Below are positions 61,636 through 64,000 of a DNA stretch of 64,000 bases, piece after piece. The stretch is from Niabella drilacis (GTDB lineage: Bacteria > Bacteroidota > Bacteroidia > Chitinophagales > Chitinophagaceae), in NCBI RefSeq assembly GCF_900101395.1, contig NZ_FMZO01000008.1:1-64000 (forward strand), read 5' to 3'. Numbering within the stretch: position 1 is the first letter of the stretch; each line of letters opens with the position of its first letter. The translations under genes and the position numbers were made by a program. Under the pieces are notes generated by a model. It was not told where the DNA came from, ran no database searches, and saw only the letters and a list, made by a program, of their open reading frames with translations.

Positions 61636-62165
61636 GCCCTTGGAGGCCAAAAAAGACCTGATCTTTTAATAGCAGGCGCATCGCGCCGCAAATAATGGTA
61701 ACAGGAACTTCCAGGGACCTGCCCGTAGCCGCAGCGCGGCGGGGATATATTGGGAAAGCTTATATTACCGGTGCGCTGCACCGCTGTTCCATCTCGTGTT
61801 CGTTGCTAATAAGAGCAACGCTGCAGCTTTGGCCTTTAACCACTAAATTCCTAAAATTAACCTGACGCGCATGTGAAGCTTCGGGATGAGCGTGGAAATG
61901 CAGGGGCTGCAATAAGTATAAAACAGGATCCAACGGACACTTTAAAAGACGATAAACGTCAGCTCTCAGATAATAGACGCACAAACGGGAAGGGGGGACG
62001 GTAGTTTCTGCAAGGAACAATCGCCCATTGACACACCCTCTGATTATCAGACATAAAAATAGATCTAATGTCAAACATTAAATGTCAAACAAAAAACCTA
62101 TCCGTGGTCGGGGAGATGTGAAACACGGATCTAACCTGAAACTTTAAACCTGAAACACAATAACC
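61636..62165. other. Intergenic region with degenerate repeats
   Basis: Nothing gene-like. Near 62068-62160 sequences such as TAATGTCAAACATTAAATGT and ACCTGAAACTTTAAACCTGA form the same kind of degenerate repeats seen at other gaps, directly before the lipoprotein start codon. Confidence 0.4.
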
Positions 62166-62621
62166 ATGATTAAAAAACAACTACTACCCCTGGGCCTTGC
62201 ACTTGTTTTTTTTGCCTGTAAAAAAGATACAAAAGTGAACGATCCGCTTTTAGGAAAGTGGTATTATGCCCGGTCGGTGATTTATTCCGGAAAGGATGGT
62301 AAAGTACTAAAGCAGACCGAGGGAGACGCCTGCGAAAAAAAGACCTATTACGAATTCTTATCCGGGGGTGTTTTGAACAATGAGGGATATGCGCAAATAG
62401 GCGCTAAGTGTGAGTCTACGGGTTTTGGTCTGGATCATTATAAGTACGATGCCTCTGCAAAAAAAATGATCGCCTGGTTTGAAGAAAATGGTGCGGATCA
62501 TCCCACTTATAATGAGCCGGTGCACAGCATTGCTGCAACGCAACTGGAGCTTCAATGGAATCAAAAAGATGCGGATGGTGATGGGGTAGCTGATTTGTAT
62601 GTGAATGTGTATGTAAAGTAA
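62166..62621 (+). CDS. Lipocalin-like lipoprotein
   Basis: 151 residues with a lipoprotein signal (LVFFACKKD, Cys18). The mature protein reads DPLLGKWYYARSVIYSGKDG, a start typical of the lipocalin-like family (Gly-Lys-Trp motif), then strands YYEFLSGGVLNNEGYAQIG and YDASAKKMIAWFEENG, and an Asp-rich end KDADGDGVADLYVNVYVK that could bind Ca. Sits alone on the plus strand. Confidence 0.75.
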   Translation: MIKKQLLPLGLALVFFACKKDTKVNDPLLGKWYYARSVIYSGKDGKVLKQTEGDACEKKTYYEFLSGGVLNNEGYAQIGAKCESTGFGLDHYKYDASAKKMIAWFEENGADHPTYNEPVHSIAATQLELQWNQKDADGDGVADLYVNVYVK

Positions 62622-62674
62622 CAGGGCGGAAAATAGACCGCTGCCCGGAACGGAACAGTTGCCTGGTAAAAGAG

Positions 62675-63232
62675 TTATCCTTTGGTATGCGCCAGGATAA
62701 ATGCCTTGCGCAGATCAGGCGTTCCTGTTGGCACGTCCAGCACCTGGTAGCGATAACGGGTATAAATGGCTTTCATTTGTCCGTACGTTAAAACAGCTTC
62801 TTTCCAGTTTTGTTTGCGTTCTTCATCAGTAGTGTAAATTTCCTTCCAGGGAGGCAGGATGAACACGGTGTTGTTGTATAAGTGCGCGCGCGCGATGGCG
62901 TCCATTGCAGCCGAAATGCCCTGCCCCGTCATAACAGCGTGGCATAAAGTATCTGGTATGCCACGGTCAAAAAAGAAAAGGCTTTCTCCGCTACTCTTTG
63001 CCTGTTCCTTTACTGCCAGGTAACTTTGTACAGACCGGTGCAGCATCTGTTCGGTGTAAAGCTGCTGGTTGGTCCAGGGCAGGGCGGTTCCTCCGGTCAG
63101 CACCTGTTCCTGTATAATGGCCCGCGCTACTTCAGCCACCGTATTAAAGCCGGCTTGTTCCAGGGCTGTAAGCAATGTGGTCTTCCCGGAGCCGGGCCCA
63201 CCTGTAAGGATATAAAAACGGTCGGTGATCAT
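62675..63232 (-). CDS. AAA family ATPase (AAA_28 type)
   Basis: 185 residues. Walker A GGPGSGKTTLLTALEQA sits at about 11-27, followed by AEVARAIIQEQV; the segment ESLFFFDRGIPDTLCHA is the Walker B region with the DRGI signature of AAA_28 P-loop proteins. The C-terminus (WKEIYTTDEERKQNWKEAVL, then YRYQVLDVP) completes the domain. Probable small-molecule kinase or NTPase, substrate unknown. It overlaps the VanX-like gene by 4 bases on the same strand. Confidence 0.88.
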   Translation of the reverse strand: MITDRFYILTGGPGSGKTTLLTALEQAGFNTVAEVARAIIQEQVLTGGTALPWTNQQLYTEQMLHRSVQSYLAVKEQAKSSGESLFFFDRGIPDTLCHAVMTGQGISAAMDAIARAHLYNNTVFILPPWKEIYTTDEERKQNWKEAVLTYGQMKAIYTRYRYQVLDVPTGTPDLRKAFILAHTKG

Positions 63233-63924
63233 CGGCTCAGTTTATTGAGTTGACGAAATGAAAGGTCCAGCACATCAAAGTTACCGGTTGCGTAGGTATA
63301 ATGCCACCATTCTGAATCCAGCGCTTTAAATCCATGCTGCTGCATTACGGTTCTCAATTGCTCCCGGTTGCGGAGCACCTGCGGCGGCAATGCGGTAAAG
63401 CTGTGATGCGCACTGTCGGTAAAATTGTCAAACCCTGTACCCATCGGCAGTTCCTTCCCTGTTTTCAGATCCGTTAATGTAAGGTCCACTGCCGTTCCGC
63501 GGTTGTGATTGCTTCCTTTTGCCGGATTGGCCACATAGCGTTCGTCCTTTACCAGCTCCCAGAATTTTTCGGAAACGGAAAAGGGACGGTAGGCATCAAA
63601 GATTTTAAGCCCCAATCCCTGCCGGTTCAATTCTTTCTGCACGGCGGCCAATGCTTCGGCTGCCGGCCTGCGCATGAAGGTAGTACGGGTGCGGTGCGGG
63701 TACATTTGCCGGTGCATAAAATTATGGGTGGTGGCATAGCGGAGGTCGTAAACCAGGCCCGGTATATGGCTTTTTAATTCCAGCATACGGTTATCCGCGT
63801 TTTTGCGAAGGGCCTCCCGGTAATCTTCACCAGACCGCAGCACCCTGAAGGAATAGGACTGAGCCGGGCACCAGAGTGCCATGCAACAGGCGATAACAAA
63901 ACAGGGCCATTTGTAAAAAGACAT
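63229..63924 (-). CDS. D-alanyl-D-alanine dipeptidase (M15 family, VanX-like)
   Basis: 231 residues, signal peptide ending PAQSY (about 22). Zn site and catalysis: GLGLKIFDAYRPFSVSEKFW, SNHNRGTAVDLTLTDLKTG (SxHxxGxAxD, His and Asp ligands) and SEWWHYTYATGNF (ExxH with catalytic Glu and third His). It hydrolyses D-Ala-D-Ala in the periplasm and likely recycles cell-wall peptides rather than giving vancomycin resistance, as no vanHA genes are present. Ends in a 4-bp overlap with the AAA ATPase gene. Confidence 0.92.
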   Translation of the reverse strand: MSFYKWPCFVIACCMALWCPAQSYSFRVLRSGEDYREALRKNADNRMLELKSHIPGLVYDLRYATTHNFMHRQMYPHRTRTTFMRRPAAEALAAVQKELNRQGLGLKIFDAYRPFSVSEKFWELVKDERYVANPAKGSNHNRGTAVDLTLTDLKTGKELPMGTGFDNFTDSAHHSFTALPPQVLRNREQLRTVMQQHGFKALDSEWWHYTYATGNFDVLDLSFRQLNKLSR

Positions 63925-63976
63925 TATTGCTTGATTATATTTCAGGATCTGCGGCTGCAGGATACAGCAGCGGTTA

Positions 63977-63984
63977 CAAATTTA
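63977..63984 (-). promoter_or_regulatory. -7 element of the VanX-like/AAA operon
   Basis: On the minus strand TAAATTTG fits TAnnTTTG and lies about 53 bases before the ATG at 63924. The -33 element would lie at the window edge and cannot be judged. Confidence 0.5.
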
Positions 63985-64000
63985 TAAAAATTATGGTTGC

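Noticed and set aside
61487-61681. Minus-strand 64-codon frame at the symporter downstream region
   Set aside because: It lies almost entirely in the palindromic MITE-like element and is a by-product of its sequence.
63229-63924. VanX-like dipeptidase as part of a vancomycin-resistance cluster
   Set aside because: No vanH, vanA-type ligase or VanRS regulator is near; signal peptide and AAA neighbour indicate a housekeeping periplasmic dipeptidase.

Overview
The window comes from a Bacteroidota chromosome, most likely family Chitinophagaceae (Niabella/Niastella-like; the genus is a guess). The reasons are promoters of the form TTTG-N20-TAnnTTTG (best case: tRNA-Lys), many Sec-secreted glycan-active enzymes, MKPQF-type AraC regulators, DUF4954, lmo0937-type small proteins and long intergenic regions full of palindromic repeats. 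There are two tRNAs (Lys-TTT, Gly-CCC) and no rRNA or CRISPR. About 51 protein genes or gene remnants are supported, including three below 60 codons (an lmo0937-like protein at 42919, and 59- and 45-residue membrane proteins at 59039 and 59511).

Layout. 1-2327 is gene-poor and holds a 247-bp tandem repeat, REP-like palindromes, a hairpin with a 14-codon ORF, and three terminators without obvious genes. 2328-7521 is a glycan module: AraC regulator, GH29 alpha-L-fucosidase, and a beta-helix protein resembling GH141 with a C-terminal PDZ domain. 7848-14879 has a VTT membrane protein overlapping a methyltransferase, a sensor-kinase/LytTR pair collapsed by deletion, a small lipoprotein, an AraC/SDR pair, a DoxX-like protein, RmuC and a tandem universal stress protein. 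15411-29632 is mostly housekeeping: dipeptide epimerase, UbiD decarboxylase, DUF4954, GlmS, MgtE, SET protein, SAM hydroxide adenosyltransferase and SDR, ending with a GH9 plus deacetylase fusion.

29839-about 36400 is an AT-rich integrative island at tRNA-Lys. It has a decapitated serine recombinase, a membrane-bound AraC regulator, DUF4386, DUF6326, an MmpS-like lipoprotein, an alpha/beta-hydrolase lipoprotein, a beta-barrel protein and a broken serine hydrolase. 36772-42388 carries an Asp-box propeller protein, two tandem outer-membrane barrels and a second GH29 enzyme.

43158-48858 is the most interesting locus. A pilin-like protein, a PapD-like chaperone and an adhesin-like protein whose C-terminal domain is related to the pilin form one operon. 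It is divergent from a 923-residue outer-membrane barrel with Ig-like N-terminal and Ca-binding/regulatory C-terminal domains. By architecture this looks like a chaperone-usher-like surface-fibre system of Bacteroidota; the function is inferred. 49021-63924 holds coaD, pyrB, an esterase, tRNA-Gly, a DUF1080 protein, two acylphosphatase-fold proteins, fRMsr, DinB, gamma-glutamyltransferase, a PIG-L deacetylase/microprotein/Na+-symporter cluster, a lipoprotein, an AAA ATPase and a VanX-type dipeptidase.

Three kinds of structured repeat are scattered between the genes: a roughly 215-bp four-hairpin repeat in three copies with a compensatory stem change, a 132-bp repeat in two copies whose two hairpin loops are complementary, and a 167-bp palindromic MITE-like element. 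Short-period degenerate repeats occupy several other gaps.
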